In this document: one piece after another, positions 18,783 to 26,899 of the stretch
Layout of the letters: every line of letters begins with the position of its first letter
Numbering within the stretch: the stretch's first letter is position 1
DNA from: an uncultured Selenomonadales bacterium
Lineage (GTDB): Bacteria > Bacillota > Negativicutes > Selenomonadales > Selenomonadaceae
Length of the DNA stretch: 49,645 nt
Assembly: GCA_947304355.1 (NCBI GenBank)
Contig: CAMZAX010000018.1
Coordinates: forward strand, 1 to 49,645
Direction: 5' to 3'
Made by a program: the position numbers and the translations under genes
Notes under the pieces: model-generated
The model's database searches: none
Told to the model about the DNA's origin: nothing
The model's input: the letters and a program-made list of their open reading frames with translations, nothing else

Positions 18783-19559
18783 TTACAGCTGCTTGGCGAA
18801 CCAATTCTGCTTGCCGATGAGTTCAATCAGCGCGAGCTGTTGTTCAGCCCAATACATGTCGCCTTCCTCGTCTTGATAGTAAGCCTTCAAGATGTCGTAA
18901 GTAGTCGGGTCGTCCTGCGCGGCAATGACGATTTCCTTGAGCCAGGCGAGTCCGTCCTTGGAAACCTGCAAGTCGTGCTTAAGATACTCCACAGCGTCAC
19001 AGATAACGGGCGCGGCTTGCTTCGCCTCCAGCTTGACTTCGCAACCCAAATCAAGCAGGCGGTCAATGCACTTGGTGACGTAACCGCGCTCCTCGGCGGC
19101 GTGTTCTTCGTATTGGGCGGCGAGTTTGCTCAAGCCCTGCGCGGCGAAGATCCGCGATTGAATCAAGTGCCCGTCAGCCTGTTGCGCTAACTGCGTGACG
19201 ATCGTTTGAAGTCCCGCGATAACTTTGTTGTCCATGGTATCAACTTCTCCGTCAAGCGGGTCGTCGACGTAATCGACTTCGGAATAGCCCGCGTGCAACG
19301 TGATTTGATGACGCAAGCCCGCCGGAATGAAATACGTTTCGCCCGCCGAATAAACTTTGCTTTCGCCGTCGGCAGTGAAGGTGCAAGAGCCGCTCACGAC
19401 AATCGTCCACTGCGCGGCGTGCGCGTGTTCGGGGAAGACAACTTCCTTTTCCGCGCTCACAAAGTATACCGTACCTGTCGACGTGTGATCAACATGCGTC
19501 GTCAAGCCGTCAATGCCGTAATCGCGGAGCGGAACTTTTTTGATAATGTCGGGGAACAT
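18783..19559 (-). CDS. Cupin-bacterioferritin-like fusion protein
   Basis: 258-residue two-domain protein. Residues 25-95 are a cupin barrel (FPEHAHAAQWTIVVSG with H45 and H47, and FIPAGLRHQ with H84). Residues 110-258 resemble bacterioferritin by eye: helix A VIAGLQTIVTQLAQQ, helix B EEHAAEERGYVTKCIDRLLDLG, and helix D DEEGDMYWAEQQLALIELIG. Compared with bacterioferritin the helix A Glu appears as Gln (Q123) and the helix D His as Asp, so the di-iron centre may be altered. GAGGCG precedes ATG 19559. Last gene of a TetR-led minus-strand cluster. A role in redox or metal stress is possible but unproven. Confidence 0.75.
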   Translation of the reverse strand: MFPDIIKKVPLRDYGIDGLTTHVDHTSTGTVYFVSAEKEVVFPEHAHAAQWTIVVSGSCTFTADGESKVYSAGETYFIPAGLRHQITLHAGYSEVDYVDDPLDGEVDTMDNKVIAGLQTIVTQLAQQADGHLIQSRIFAAQGLSKLAAQYEEHAAEERGYVTKCIDRLLDLGCEVKLEAKQAAPVICDAVEYLKHDLQVSKDGLAWLKEIVIAAQDDPTTYDILKAYYQDEEGDMYWAEQQLALIELIGKQNWFAKQL

Positions 19560-19568
19560 GTTATCGCC

Positions 19569-20131
19569 TCACAGAGTTTTCAAGCAGTCGACAATGCCGT
19601 CGGCGTATTATTTGGCTTTGTCGACGAGAGCCGCCTTTTGCGCGTCGGTGGTTATGCCGGGGACGTACATCATGCCGCCAATCGTGAACAGCTTTTTGAA
19701 GTCAAGCTTGCACAGCGCGCGGCAAAGGCTTTAATCGGATAGCTGAACTCTTCGACTGTGTGACCCATGACGCCCGTCGTCGCGTAAGCATTTTCGGGCG
19801 CGCCCGTCGTGACGGAGACGACGAACGCTTTGCCCGCCAGCGCGGTGCCCTTCGAGCCGTAAGCCCAGCCGTGTTCCATGACTTTATCGATGTAAAGCTT
19901 GAGCAAGCCGGGCGTGCCGTACCAGTGCATTGGATACGCGAAGACGATAACGTCAGCCTTTTCGAGAGCAGCCTGTTCCGCCTTTACGTCGATTTGACAG
20001 TCGGGATAAAGTTCGTCGAGCTTGCGGATTTCGATTTGCGGACACTGCGCGTCGATTTCGTCCAAGATGGTTTTGTTCGCGAGCGACGCGTTCAATTCGG
20101 GGTGTCCGCTGATGATTACAACGTTTTTCAT
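19569..20131 (-). pseudogene. NAD(P)H quinone oxidoreductase-like flavoprotein, C-terminus frameshifted
   Basis: Flavodoxin-fold reductase of the NQO/KefF/MdaB type: VVIISGHPELNASLANK at the N-terminus, YPMHWYGTPGLLKLYIDKVM in the middle. The starting frame ends at 19670. The normal C-terminus (LDFKKLFTIGGMMYVPGIT) continues in another frame after a GCGCGC stretch near 19715-19722, where removing two bases restores AALCKLDFKKLF. That frame then hits TAA (19610-19608) before YADGIVDCLKTL. Two lesions suggest real decay. Its ATG overlaps the aldolase stop (ATGA). Confidence 0.7.
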
Positions 20132-20920
20132 TTGCCAATGGCCTCCCTGTAAGTTTTGAACATGTTATCGGTCGCCGTCGTCAGGAAGGCAGTGTCGCCG
20201 CCGAGAATTATGAAACTGATGCCCAAATCAACGAAACGCTTTGCCTGGTCGGGCGTGAGCGCGATTGTGCCGACGGGTTTGCCGAGCTTGCGAATGCGTT
20301 TAATCATGTCGTCCATTGCCGCTTCGACTTCGGGGTGGAAGATGTCGAGCCCGTGCCCCATGTCGACGGACAAATCAATCGGACCGAGGAAGACCGCGCC
20401 GACGCCGGGCGTGTTGGTTATGGCGTCCAAATTTTCCCAGCCGCGAACGCTTTCGATTTGCGGCATGATACAAATTTCGTCGACGTTGCGGTCAAGATAA
20501 TCGGCGTGGCGACCGAAACGACCTGCGCGGACAGCCGTCGCCCCGAACCCGCGATTGCCGCGCGGCGCGTAGGAAGCCCAATACATGATGTCTTCGGTCT
20601 CTTCGCCCGTTTTCGACCTTCGGGATGATGATGTTTTGAATGCCGCCGTCAAGGAGCTGTTTGATGATGCCGGTGCCTGCCTGCGGAATGCGCACGACGG
20701 GCGTCACGTCATAAGCGGCAATGGCGCGCGCGATGTCAAGAATCGTGGTGACGGTGTGCCCGCCGTGTTCGCCGTCGACGAAAAGAAAATCGATGTCAGC
20801 CGTTGCGAGAATCTCCGCGACCTCCGCCGAAGTCGTTTCCTGCCCGGTGCCGTATTGCAGTTTGCCCGCCTCGATGCCGTGTTTGAATTTGTTGTACAGA
20901 TAATCTTTAACCATTGGCAT
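20128..20920 (-). pseudogene. HpcH/HpaI aldolase family protein, single-base frameshift
   Basis: Class II pyruvate-type aldolase acting on 2-keto-3-deoxy acids. The N-terminal frame gives [16 protein letters not shown] and [17 protein letters not shown]. The C-terminal frame gives [30 protein letters not shown] (metal-binding Glu) and AVFLGPIDLSVDMG. The frames meet at the CCC run 20606-20608; deleting one base reads [19 protein letters not shown], so a one-base insertion explains the break. It is otherwise full length. GGAGG precedes ATG 20920. It may be a recent mutation or a consensus error. A TetR gene lies just upstream. Confidence 0.75.
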
Positions 20921-20990
20921 AAATTAATCGCCTCCGAAAAATTTTTTTCAAGTGTACAATAATCAACAGGCGACCGCAATTATCAAAGCG

Positions 20991-21545
20991 TCAAATTTGT
21001 AAAAGTAACGGCTTGAGCGGTGCGGGCATTGCCGCCACGAAAAATTTCGCCATGTCGCGTGCCGAACAGCCCCACCTGTCCAAAATCCAATCGTTGACGA
21101 ACTCCGACAGCGCACGCATGTAAAAGCGCAGGCAGAAACAAATTTCGGGCGGCAAGTCGTCAAGACCGTGGCGAGCCTTTATCCAATCGGCGAGCAAGTT
21201 AATCGCGTGGTCGTTCGTCGTGTATCGGAAGGAATTTTGTCCGACGGCGTGCTTGAGCAGGTTCACGTAAAAATTTTCGTCCTCCAAAACGATTTCCATC
21301 CACTTGCAGATAACGTCTTCAAACGAGTCGCCGCGCCCGAAATTTTCCATTGACGCTTCGACGCGCCGATTGTAAATCCAAGCCATAAGGTCGTACTTGT
21401 CGCGGAAGTGGTTGTAAAAAGTCGGCGACGTGAGCCCGCAATTTTGCGTAAGCTCCCGAATCGTTATCTTGTCGACGGGCTTGAACTGCGCCAGCGTCTT
21501 GAGCGATTCGGCGAGCAATTCTTTGGTCGTGTGCTTGACTGTCAT
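20991..21545 (-). CDS. TetR/AcrR family regulator
   Basis: 184-residue repressor with an N-terminal HTH (residues 1-55: KITIRELTQNCGLTSPTFYNHFRDKYDLMAWIY, quoted in part as LTSPTFYNHF) and an all-helical ligand domain resembling the TetR_C_8/DhaS-like type (ENFYVNLLKHAVGQNSF). GGAGG precedes ATG 21545. It heads the minus-strand run TetR, aldolase, quinone reductase, cupin-ferritin, with 70 bases to the aldolase, so it probably regulates them. Ligand unknown. Confidence 0.88.
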   Translation of the reverse strand: MTVKHTTKELLAESLKTLAQFKPVDKITIRELTQNCGLTSPTFYNHFRDKYDLMAWIYNRRVEASMENFGRGDSFEDVICKWMEIVLEDENFYVNLLKHAVGQNSFRYTTNDHAINLLADWIKARHGLDDLPPEICFCLRFYMRALSEFVNDWILDRWGCSARDMAKFFVAAMPAPLKPLLLQI

Positions 21546-21562
21546 TTGAACTCCTCCGCAAA

Positions 21563-21598
21563 AAAATTATCCCCCGTGCAAATCGACGAGGGATTTTT
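21563..21598 (-). terminator. Terminator downstream of pfkA copy 1
   Basis: On the minus strand TCCCTCG pairs with CGGGGGA, followed by a T-rich run (the A-run 21560-21566 on the plus strand). A T-run on the other side makes it bidirectional in form. Confidence 0.7.
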
Positions 21599-21615
21599 TA
21601 TCGAGCAAAAAAGTT

Positions 21616-22578
21616 TTACGCAAGAACGCGAGCGAGGCGCATGAATTCGGGATTGAGTTGCTTTTTGTTATTAACGGCGTCGTGCAGGTTAATCGAGACG
21701 ACGTGCCCGCGATTGAAACCGAAAACGATGTCGCTCAAGCCGGAAATGATTGCAAGGGCAGCGTGTTCGCCGAGACGGCTTGCATTTACGCGGTCGATAA
21801 CCGAAGGCGAGCCGCCGCGCTGAATGTGACCGAGTTTGGAAACGCGCGTGTCGAGCCCGGTTTTTTCGGCGATAATCTTGCCGATTTCGTGACCTTTGCC
21901 CGCGCCTTCAGCCACGACGACGAGGATGTAACGCTTGCCGGCGTCGTAAGCTTCTTTCATCTCTTCGCACATTTCGTCGAGGTCGTATTCCTCTTCGGGA
22001 ACGAGAATGTATTCCGCGCCGCCCGAAATGCCGGAAACCATTGCGAGCCAGCCGCTGTTGCGCCCCATAACTTCAAGGACGATTGTGCGGCGGTGCGCCG
22101 AGGCGGTGTCGCGCAATTTGTTTATCGCGTCGATAATCGTGTTCGCCGCCGTGTCGCAGCCGATTGTATATTCCGAGCCCCAAACGTCGTTGTCTATCGT
22201 GCCGGGAAGTCCGACAATCGGAATGCCCGTTTCCTGACTCAAAATGGACGCGCCGCGCAAACTTCCGTCGCCACCGATAACGACCAAGCCTTGAATGCCG
22301 CGATCGACCAAATTTTTATAGCCGAGCATGCGACCTTCGGGCGTCTGGAAGCGTCTGCAACGAGCCGTGCCCAAGAACGTGCCGCCGCGCTGAATGATGT
22401 CGGAAACGTCTTTCGACTGCATTTCGAACATTTCTTCGTCGAGCATCCCGTGATAACCGCCGCGAATACCCCAAACGCGAACGCCCTGATGGAGTGCCGT
22501 GCGGGTCACAGCGCGAACTGCCGCGTTCATGCCGGGGCTGTCTCCTCCGCTTGTCATTATTGCGATACTTTTTAGCAT
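21616..22578 (-). CDS. pfkA: 6-phosphofructokinase (ATP-type), copy 1
   Basis: Glycolytic kinase making fructose 1,6-bisphosphate, 320 residues, cytosolic tetramer. Motifs are MTSGGDSPGMNAAVRA (ATP loop), GGDGSLRGA (Gly after GDGS, as in ATP-dependent enzymes, not the GGDD of PPi types), PGTIDNDVWGSEYTIG (catalytic Asp region) and LGHIQRGGSPS. ATG 22578 has AGGAGGGG upstream; the longer frame begins inside the GGGACAA array and is rejected. It is divergent from the HAD phosphatase gene. A second copy at 46562-47524 is about two thirds identical by eye. Confidence 0.95.
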   Translation of the reverse strand: MLKSIAIMTSGGDSPGMNAAVRAVTRTALHQGVRVWGIRGGYHGMLDEEMFEMQSKDVSDIIQRGGTFLGTARCRRFQTPEGRMLGYKNLVDRGIQGLVVIGGDGSLRGASILSQETGIPIVGLPGTIDNDVWGSEYTIGCDTAANTIIDAINKLRDTASAHRRTIVLEVMGRNSGWLAMVSGISGGAEYILVPEEEYDLDEMCEEMKEAYDAGKRYILVVVAEGAGKGHEIGKIIAEKTGLDTRVSKLGHIQRGGSPSVIDRVNASRLGEHAALAIISGLSDIVFGFNRGHVVSINLHDAVNNKKQLNPEFMRLARVLA

Positions 22579-22710
22579 AACCGAATCCCCTCCTGCCGAA
22601 AATACCCTCAATCGGCGTCGACGCGCCGACAAATCTTTCCGCGCCAATGATAGCATAAATTTTTTGATTTGCAAATATCGCGGGGCGGGCTTGACCGAAA
22701 ATTTTTTGCG

Positions 22711-22740
22711 TTGACAGCGGAAAATCGAATCTGATATTAT
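22711..22740 (+). promoter_or_regulatory. Promoter of the HAD phosphatase gene
   Basis: TTGACA (22711-22716), 18 bases, TATTAT (22735-22740). The predicted transcript start falls at about 22747, so the message would begin within the GGGACAA array. Confidence 0.7.
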
Positions 22741-22745
22741 TTTCA

Positions 22746-22784
22746 GGGACAAGGGACAAGGGACAAGGGACAAGGGACAAGGGA
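22746..22784 (+). repeat. Tandem GGGACAA heptamers, G-quadruplex-capable 5' UTR
   Basis: Five exact GGGACAA units plus GGGA. Six GGG tracts separated by four bases meet the usual G-quadruplex pattern. It lies between the promoter and the GGAGG of the HAD gene. A diverged inverted relative forms the hairpin at 4571-4645. Confidence 0.85.
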
Positions 22785-22799
22785 TTTGGAGGTTGGCTT

Positions 22800-23453
22800 A
22801 TGAAACACGGTGCGATTTTCGATATGGACGGCACGCTTTTCGACACGGAAAAACTTTATCGGCAGGCGTGGCTGGACGTGGCGGCGGAATTCGGGCAGGA
22901 AAAAAATTACGAGCTCCCGACGGCGATTAGCGGCACGAATCTCGGCGAAGAGTCCTTACGAATCATACGCCGCTTTTATCCGAACATCGACGCGCCGGCT
23001 TACCTTGCCCGCGTGTTGGTTGAAGTTAATGTTGCCGCCGAACGCAAGCTTGAGCTGATGGCGGGCGTCGAAGAAATTTTGGCGTTCTTCAAATCGGCGG
23101 GCGTTCGCATGGCTGTCGCGAGCTCTGCGCCCGTTGCCGTTATCGAAAAGAATTTGACGCGTGCGAATCTGCGCGGCTACTTTGCAGTTCTCACGGGCGG
23201 CGACCAAGTTAAAAACGGCAAGCCCGCGCCCGATATATTCCTGCTTGCCGCCGAACGATTGAACGTCGCGCCCGAAGACTGTTACATTTTCGAGGACAGT
23301 TTCAACGGAATACGAGCGGCTGCGGCTTCGGGCGGCGCGGCAATTATGATTCCCGACACCGTGCAACCGACCGACGACATCAAGCGAATCTGTGCGGCGG
23401 TCTTCAGCGACTTGAACGAGGCACGACTTGCCATCGAACGCGGCGAACTTTAA
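22800..23453 (+). CDS. HAD-family phosphatase (beta-phosphoglucomutase-like)
   Basis: 217-residue haloacid dehalogenase-family hydrolase, subfamily IA with a helical cap. Nucleophile motif FDMDGTLFDTEKLY (D8, D10), motif II AVASSAP, motif III lysine in VKNGKPAPDIF, and motif IV FEDSFNGIRAA. This pattern is shared by beta-phosphoglucomutases and sugar-phosphate phosphatases; the substrate cannot be fixed. TTGGAGG precedes ATG 22800, behind a G-quadruplex-capable leader. The next gene starts 12 bases downstream, so it heads an operon running to purA. Confidence 0.9.
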   Translation: MKHGAIFDMDGTLFDTEKLYRQAWLDVAAEFGQEKNYELPTAISGTNLGEESLRIIRRFYPNIDAPAYLARVLVEVNVAAERKLELMAGVEEILAFFKSAGVRMAVASSAPVAVIEKNLTRANLRGYFAVLTGGDQVKNGKPAPDIFLLAAERLNVAPEDCYIFEDSFNGIRAAAASGGAAIMIPDTVQPTDDIKRICAAVFSDLNEARLAIERGEL

Positions 23454-23465
23454 GGAGGCAATTTT

Positions 23466-24224
23466 TTGGACACGACAACAAACGAATTGCAGGCTTTGCG
23501 ACAAGAACTGGACGCCTTCCGCAAAGAGACCGTTGCTATGTTCAACGAGCTTGCGAAACACCATGCGCTTCTTAACAATTCAATCAACTTCACCAACAGT
23601 CAGAATCTGAAAATTTACTTGACGCGCCTGGCGGGAATGCAAACGGCTCAGTTTATCGCCGACAACATGCCGAAAGTAAAATCCTTCGACAATCGGAGCG
23701 ACTATTTAAAATACGTCATTAACCATACCGAAAGCGCATGGGGGGGGGGGTATTTGGAATTCGGCGTCTTCGCGGGCGAAACCATAAATCTCCTCTCGTC
23801 GACGTTGCCCGACAAAATTATTTACGGCTTCGACAGCTTTGAAGGTTTGCCCGAAACGTGGCGCGACGGCTTCGACACAGCGACTTTCGACCGTGAAGGC
23901 GTCTTGCCGCAAGTCAACGCAAACGTTCGGCTCGTCAAAGGCTGGTTCAACGAAACTCTGCCCGAATTCGTCAAGGCTCACCCCGAACAATGCGCGTTCA
24001 TTCACATCGACTGCGACCTTTACTCGTCGACAAAAATCGTTCTCGACACGCTGAAGAATCAAATCGGCGCAGGCACGGTTATCGCCTTCGACGAATATTT
24101 CAACTATCCCGGTTGGAAGGACGGCGAGTACAAAGCTTTTATGGAGTTCATCGCGTGGAGCGGTCTTGAATTTGAATATATCGCCCGCACCAATTCCGCG
24201 CAAGTTTCGGTCAAGATAAAGTAG
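23466..24224 (+). CDS. TylF/MycF-type class I methyltransferase with G11 tract
   Basis: 252-residue SAM-dependent methyltransferase of the macrocin O-methyltransferase family, usually acting on sugar hydroxyls. An N-terminal coiled coil (1-40) precedes the SAM motif YLEFGVFAGET (96-106), IYGFDSFEGLPETW, and metal ligands in HIDCDLYSS (D182) and AFDEYFNYPGW (D209, E210). The codons just before the SAM motif are a run of 11 G (23740-23750) encoding W-G-G-G; the tract is in frame here. The start TTG 23466 follows AAGGAGG. It lies between the HAD and purE genes. Probably modifies surface glycans. Confidence 0.88.
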   Translation: MDTTTNELQALRQELDAFRKETVAMFNELAKHHALLNNSINFTNSQNLKIYLTRLAGMQTAQFIADNMPKVKSFDNRSDYLKYVINHTESAWGGGYLEFGVFAGETINLLSSTLPDKIIYGFDSFEGLPETWRDGFDTATFDREGVLPQVNANVRLVKGWFNETLPEFVKAHPEQCAFIHIDCDLYSSTKIVLDTLKNQIGAGTVIAFDEYFNYPGWKDGEYKAFMEFIAWSGLEFEYIARTNSAQVSVKIK

Positions 24225-24234
24225 GAGGTCACGC

Positions 24235-24714
24235 ATGACAGTTGCAATAATCATGGGCTCGGACAGCGATTGGGGCGTCATGAAAGCCGCCGTCGACACG
24301 CTGAAAAATTTCGGCGTCGAAACGGAGCTGACTGTTGCTTCGGCGCACCGCACGCCCGATAAAGTTCACGACTTCGTTAAAAATTCGTCCGCGCAGATTT
24401 TCATAGCGGCGGCAGGCATGGCGGCTCACCTTGCGGGCGTCGTCGCGAGCTTGACGATCAAACCCGTTATCGGCGTCCCGATTAATTCCGAACCGTTCAA
24501 AGGTCTGGACGCGCTTTTGAGCACCGTGCAAATGCCCGGCGGCGTGCCCGTCGCGACTATGGCAGTCAACGGCGCGAAAAATGCCGCACTCTTCGCCGTG
24601 GAAATCCTTGCGCTTCAAGACGACACGCTTGCCGAAAAACTTTCCGCTTACCGCAACCGCTTGGCAACGGAAGTTGAACTTAAAGACAAACGACTTAAGG
24701 AGGCTCTATTATGA
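24235..24714 (+). CDS. purE: N5-carboxyaminoimidazole ribonucleotide mutase
   Basis: Purine biosynthesis enzyme converting N5-CAIR to CAIR, 159 residues, octameric. Motifs are IIMGSDSDWGVM, ASAHRTPDKV (active-site His), AAAGMAAHLAGVVAS and GVPINSEPFKGLDALLSTVQMPGG in its usual form. AGGAGG precedes ATG 24235. purK is not adjacent. Its stop overlaps the next start (ATGA), and purA follows, so this is a small purine operon shared with surface-modification genes. Confidence 0.95.
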   Translation: MTVAIIMGSDSDWGVMKAAVDTLKNFGVETELTVASAHRTPDKVHDFVKNSSAQIFIAAAGMAAHLAGVVASLTIKPVIGVPINSEPFKGLDALLSTVQMPGGVPVATMAVNGAKNAALFAVEILALQDDTLAEKLSAYRNRLATEVELKDKRLKEALL

Positions 24715-25067
24715 ATACCAGGACACATGAAATCATTCGCGAGTACATCGGCGTTTTGACGCACCAAGCTTTGAATCGCGAGCTGACGTGGACGACCGCC
24801 GTCGGCGACATGGAGTATCGTTACATCATCAAAGAGATTTTGCCCGACGGCTCCGAAGGCAAAGATTTGTTGGGCGTGTCCTATCGTATGCGTTCCGTCG
24901 ACAGCGTTGACTTGACAATCAACGGCGAGACCTTCCGCACGCGCAACAAACCCATCATCGAACGCGTCGGCATGTTGTTCCGCATCATCAACTACGAGAA
25001 AAAAGACAACGTCATCAGCGACAACACGATTAAGTTCATGCGCAAATACGTCAACGAGAATCGTTAA
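24711..25067 (+). CDS. Small conserved-looking hypothetical protein
   Basis: 118-residue soluble protein, no signal peptide, not recognised. The sequence looks like a compact alpha-beta fold (EYRYIIKEILPDG and SVDSVDLTINGETF). Translationally coupled to purE by an ATGA overlap with AAGGAGG inside the purE end, and 15 bases before purA, so it is a genuine member of the operon. A role linked to purine synthesis is only a guess from position. Confidence 0.75.
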   Translation: MNTRTHEIIREYIGVLTHQALNRELTWTTAVGDMEYRYIIKEILPDGSEGKDLLGVSYRMRSVDSVDLTINGETFRTRNKPIIERVGMLFRIINYEKKDNVISDNTIKFMRKYVNENR

Positions 25068-25082
25068 GGAGTGATTCGCAAA

Positions 25083-26366
25083 ATGTCAACGGTGGTAATT
25101 AGCGGCGCGCAGTGGGGCGACGAAGGCAAAGGCAAAATCGTCGACTACCTCGCCGCGCAGGCTGACACGGTTGTCAGATTTCAAGGCGGCAGCAACGCGG
25201 GACACACGGTCTCCGTCGGCGGCGAAGAATACAAACTCCGCCTCCTGCCGTCGGGCATTTTGTACAAGGGCACGACCTGCGTTATCGGCAACGGCGTCGT
25301 CGTCGATCCGCAATGCTTGCTTGAAGAACTCGACAACATGCAGGCGCGCGGCGTCGACACTTCGGGCATTCGCGTTTCCAATCGTGCTCATGTCGTCATG
25401 CCGTGGCACAAGCTTTTCGACGAACTCGGCGAGACTCTGCGCGGCGCGAACAAAATCGGCACGACCAAACGCGGAATCGGTCCTTGCTACATGGACAAGG
25501 CGGACAGAATCGGAATTCGCATCTGTGACCTTATCGACCGCGAAGACTTCGCCGCCAAAGTTCAACGCGTCGTCAAACTCAAGAACCGCGTCCTGCAGAA
25601 CGTTTACAATCACGCACCGCTTGACGCCGAAGAAATTATCCGCGAGTACGAAGCTTACGCCGAGCGGCTCCGTCCGTTCATCTGCGACACGATAACTTTG
25701 CTCAACGCGCAAGTCGACGCCGGCAAGAAAATTCTGTTCGAGGGCGCGCAAGCCACAATGCTTGACATCGATTACGGCACTTATCCTTACGTCACGAGCA
25801 GTCACCCGATTTCAGGCGGCGTCGGCATTGGCGCGGGCATTGCTCCGAAAAAAATCAACACGGTCGTCGGCGTCGTCAAGGCTTACTGCACGCGCGTCGG
25901 CGAAGGTCCTTTCCCAACCGAACAGCTTAACGAAATCGGCGACAGGTTGCGCGAGGCGGGTCACGAATTCGGAACCGTCACGGGTCGCCCGCGCAGGACG
26001 GGTTGGCTTGACGCTTGCGTCGTCAAATACGCCGGACAACTCTCCGGAACCGATTACATGGCTGTCACGCGCCTGGACATCCTTGACAGCTTCGACGAAA
26101 TTAAAATGTGCACGGCTTACAAAATCGACGGGCAGATTATCAACGAAATTCCCGCGAGCCTGAAAGTTTTGGCGCAGGTCGAGCCCGTCTACGAAACTTT
26201 CGCGGGTTGGAAGACCGACATAAGCACCGTGCGCCGCTACGAAGACTTGCCCGCCAACGCCCGCCGCTACTTGGAGCGCATGGCTGAAGTCACGGGCATT
26301 GCGTTGGGCATCGTCAGCGTCGGCGCAAATCGCGACCAGACGATTGTCCTTGCAGATATTTTTTGA
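25083..26366 (+). CDS. purA: Adenylosuccinate synthetase
   Basis: GTP-dependent first committed step from IMP to AMP, 427 residues. Motifs are GAQWGDEGKGKIVDYL (catalytic Asp), the GHTV histidine, IGTTKRGIGPCYMDKADR, FEGAQATMLDIDYGTYPYVT (quoted in part: EGAQATMLDIDYGTYP) and TGRPRRTGW. ATG 25083 lies 10 bases after TAAGGAG; the GTG at 25071 overlaps the site. Terminator at 26383-26410. Confidence 0.96.
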   Translation: MSTVVISGAQWGDEGKGKIVDYLAAQADTVVRFQGGSNAGHTVSVGGEEYKLRLLPSGILYKGTTCVIGNGVVVDPQCLLEELDNMQARGVDTSGIRVSNRAHVVMPWHKLFDELGETLRGANKIGTTKRGIGPCYMDKADRIGIRICDLIDREDFAAKVQRVVKLKNRVLQNVYNHAPLDAEEIIREYEAYAERLRPFICDTITLLNAQVDAGKKILFEGAQATMLDIDYGTYPYVTSSHPISGGVGIGAGIAPKKINTVVGVVKAYCTRVGEGPFPTEQLNEIGDRLREAGHEFGTVTGRPRRTGWLDACVVKYAGQLSGTDYMAVTRLDILDSFDEIKMCTAYKIDGQIINEIPASLKVLAQVEPVYETFAGWKTDISTVRRYEDLPANARRYLERMAEVTGIALGIVSVGANRDQTIVLADIF

Positions 26367-26382
26367 GCGTCGAAAAAAATTG

Positions 26383-26410
26383 TCCCTGCCAAGGCGGCGG
26401 GGATTTTTTT
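26383..26410 (+). terminator. Terminator after purA
   Basis: TCCCTGCC pairs with GGCGGGGA-type right arm, followed by nine T residues. Confidence 0.7.
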
Positions 26411-26416
26411 TGTGCA

Positions 26417-26457
26417 AACGAAAAACCCTCCAACAATCTCCGAAGGGCTTTTTTTTA
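26417..26457 (-). terminator. Cassette terminator of double-glycine peptide A
   Basis: On the minus strand GCCCTTCGG...GGAGGG followed by TTTTTCG. It belongs to a family of closely similar hairpins beginning CAAACGAAAAA on the plus strand (also 26842, 39024, 39515). Confidence 0.55.
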
Positions 26458-26516
26458 GCTTGTTGCGACAGTGACGCCGAATTTTTATCGACGAGCCGCG
26501 ATTCTTTTTGAGTTAG

Positions 26517-26693
26517 TCAAGCTGTAACATGAATTATCTTATTTTTATTCTCAATATTTACTGCCTGGTCTTTCTTAAATTCGCCGCCGTTATAACGAGC
26601 ATAAAAGCCGCCCGCGACCTTTTCGAGCTGCTCATCGTCGAGTTTTTCCAGTTCGTCGTTGATTTTCTTGAGGTTTTCTTCGCGTGTTGCCAT
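26517..26693 (-). CDS. Double-glycine leader peptide A
   Basis: 58-residue precursor. Leader MATREENLKKINDELEKLDD then EQLEKVAGG (GG at residues 28-29), matching bacteriocin-type/PCAT-cleaved leaders. The predicted core of 29 residues starts FYARYNGGEF; it is polar and has no Cys. AAGGAG precedes ATG 26693; the upstream in-frame TTG overlaps the ribosome site. The leader is about 80% identical to that of peptide B, and both share a TGTAAC-N16-CGTATA promoter and leader RNA blocks. No C39-peptidase exporter or modifying enzyme is nearby. It may be a signal peptide, a bacteriocin or a secreted effector. Confidence 0.75.
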   Translation of the reverse strand: MATREENLKKINDELEKLDDEQLEKVAGGFYARYNGGEFKKDQAVNIENKNKIIHVTA

Positions 26694-26784
26694 TTTTATC
26701 AATCTCCTTTGAAATGTTTAGAAATTTATTCGGCTGTGCTGTCAATTCAGCTTATCCCTTGCGGATTTTTTGTTTTCTGTAGCT

Positions 26785-26812
26785 TATACGTTTCAAATCC
26801 GAGTTCGTTACA
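26785..26812 (-). promoter_or_regulatory. ECF-like promoter of peptide A
   Basis: Minus strand: TGTAAC (26812-26807), 16 bases, CGTATA (26790-26785), extended to TGTAACGAA and ACGTATAAGCT that are identical in all three peptide genes. Confidence 0.7.
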
Positions 26813-26841
26813 TACTTTAGCAAAAAAAAAATTTTCCGCCG

Positions 26842-26880
26842 TCAAACGAAAAACCCTCCGACGCGCCGCCGAAGGATTTT
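26842..26880 (-). terminator. Cassette terminator of double-glycine peptide B
   Basis: On the minus strand CCTTCGGCG-GCG-CGTCGGAGG followed by GTTTTTCG. It lies between the end of gene B and the promoter of gene A. Confidence 0.6.
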
Positions 26881-26899
26881 TGCTTGTTTTGAAGACTAA

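Noticed and set aside
22579..22773. N-terminal extension of pfkA copy 1 (MSLVPCPLSL...)
   Set aside because: It is translation of the GGGACAA array and AT-rich leader; the conserved PFK start with AGGAGGGG is at 22578.
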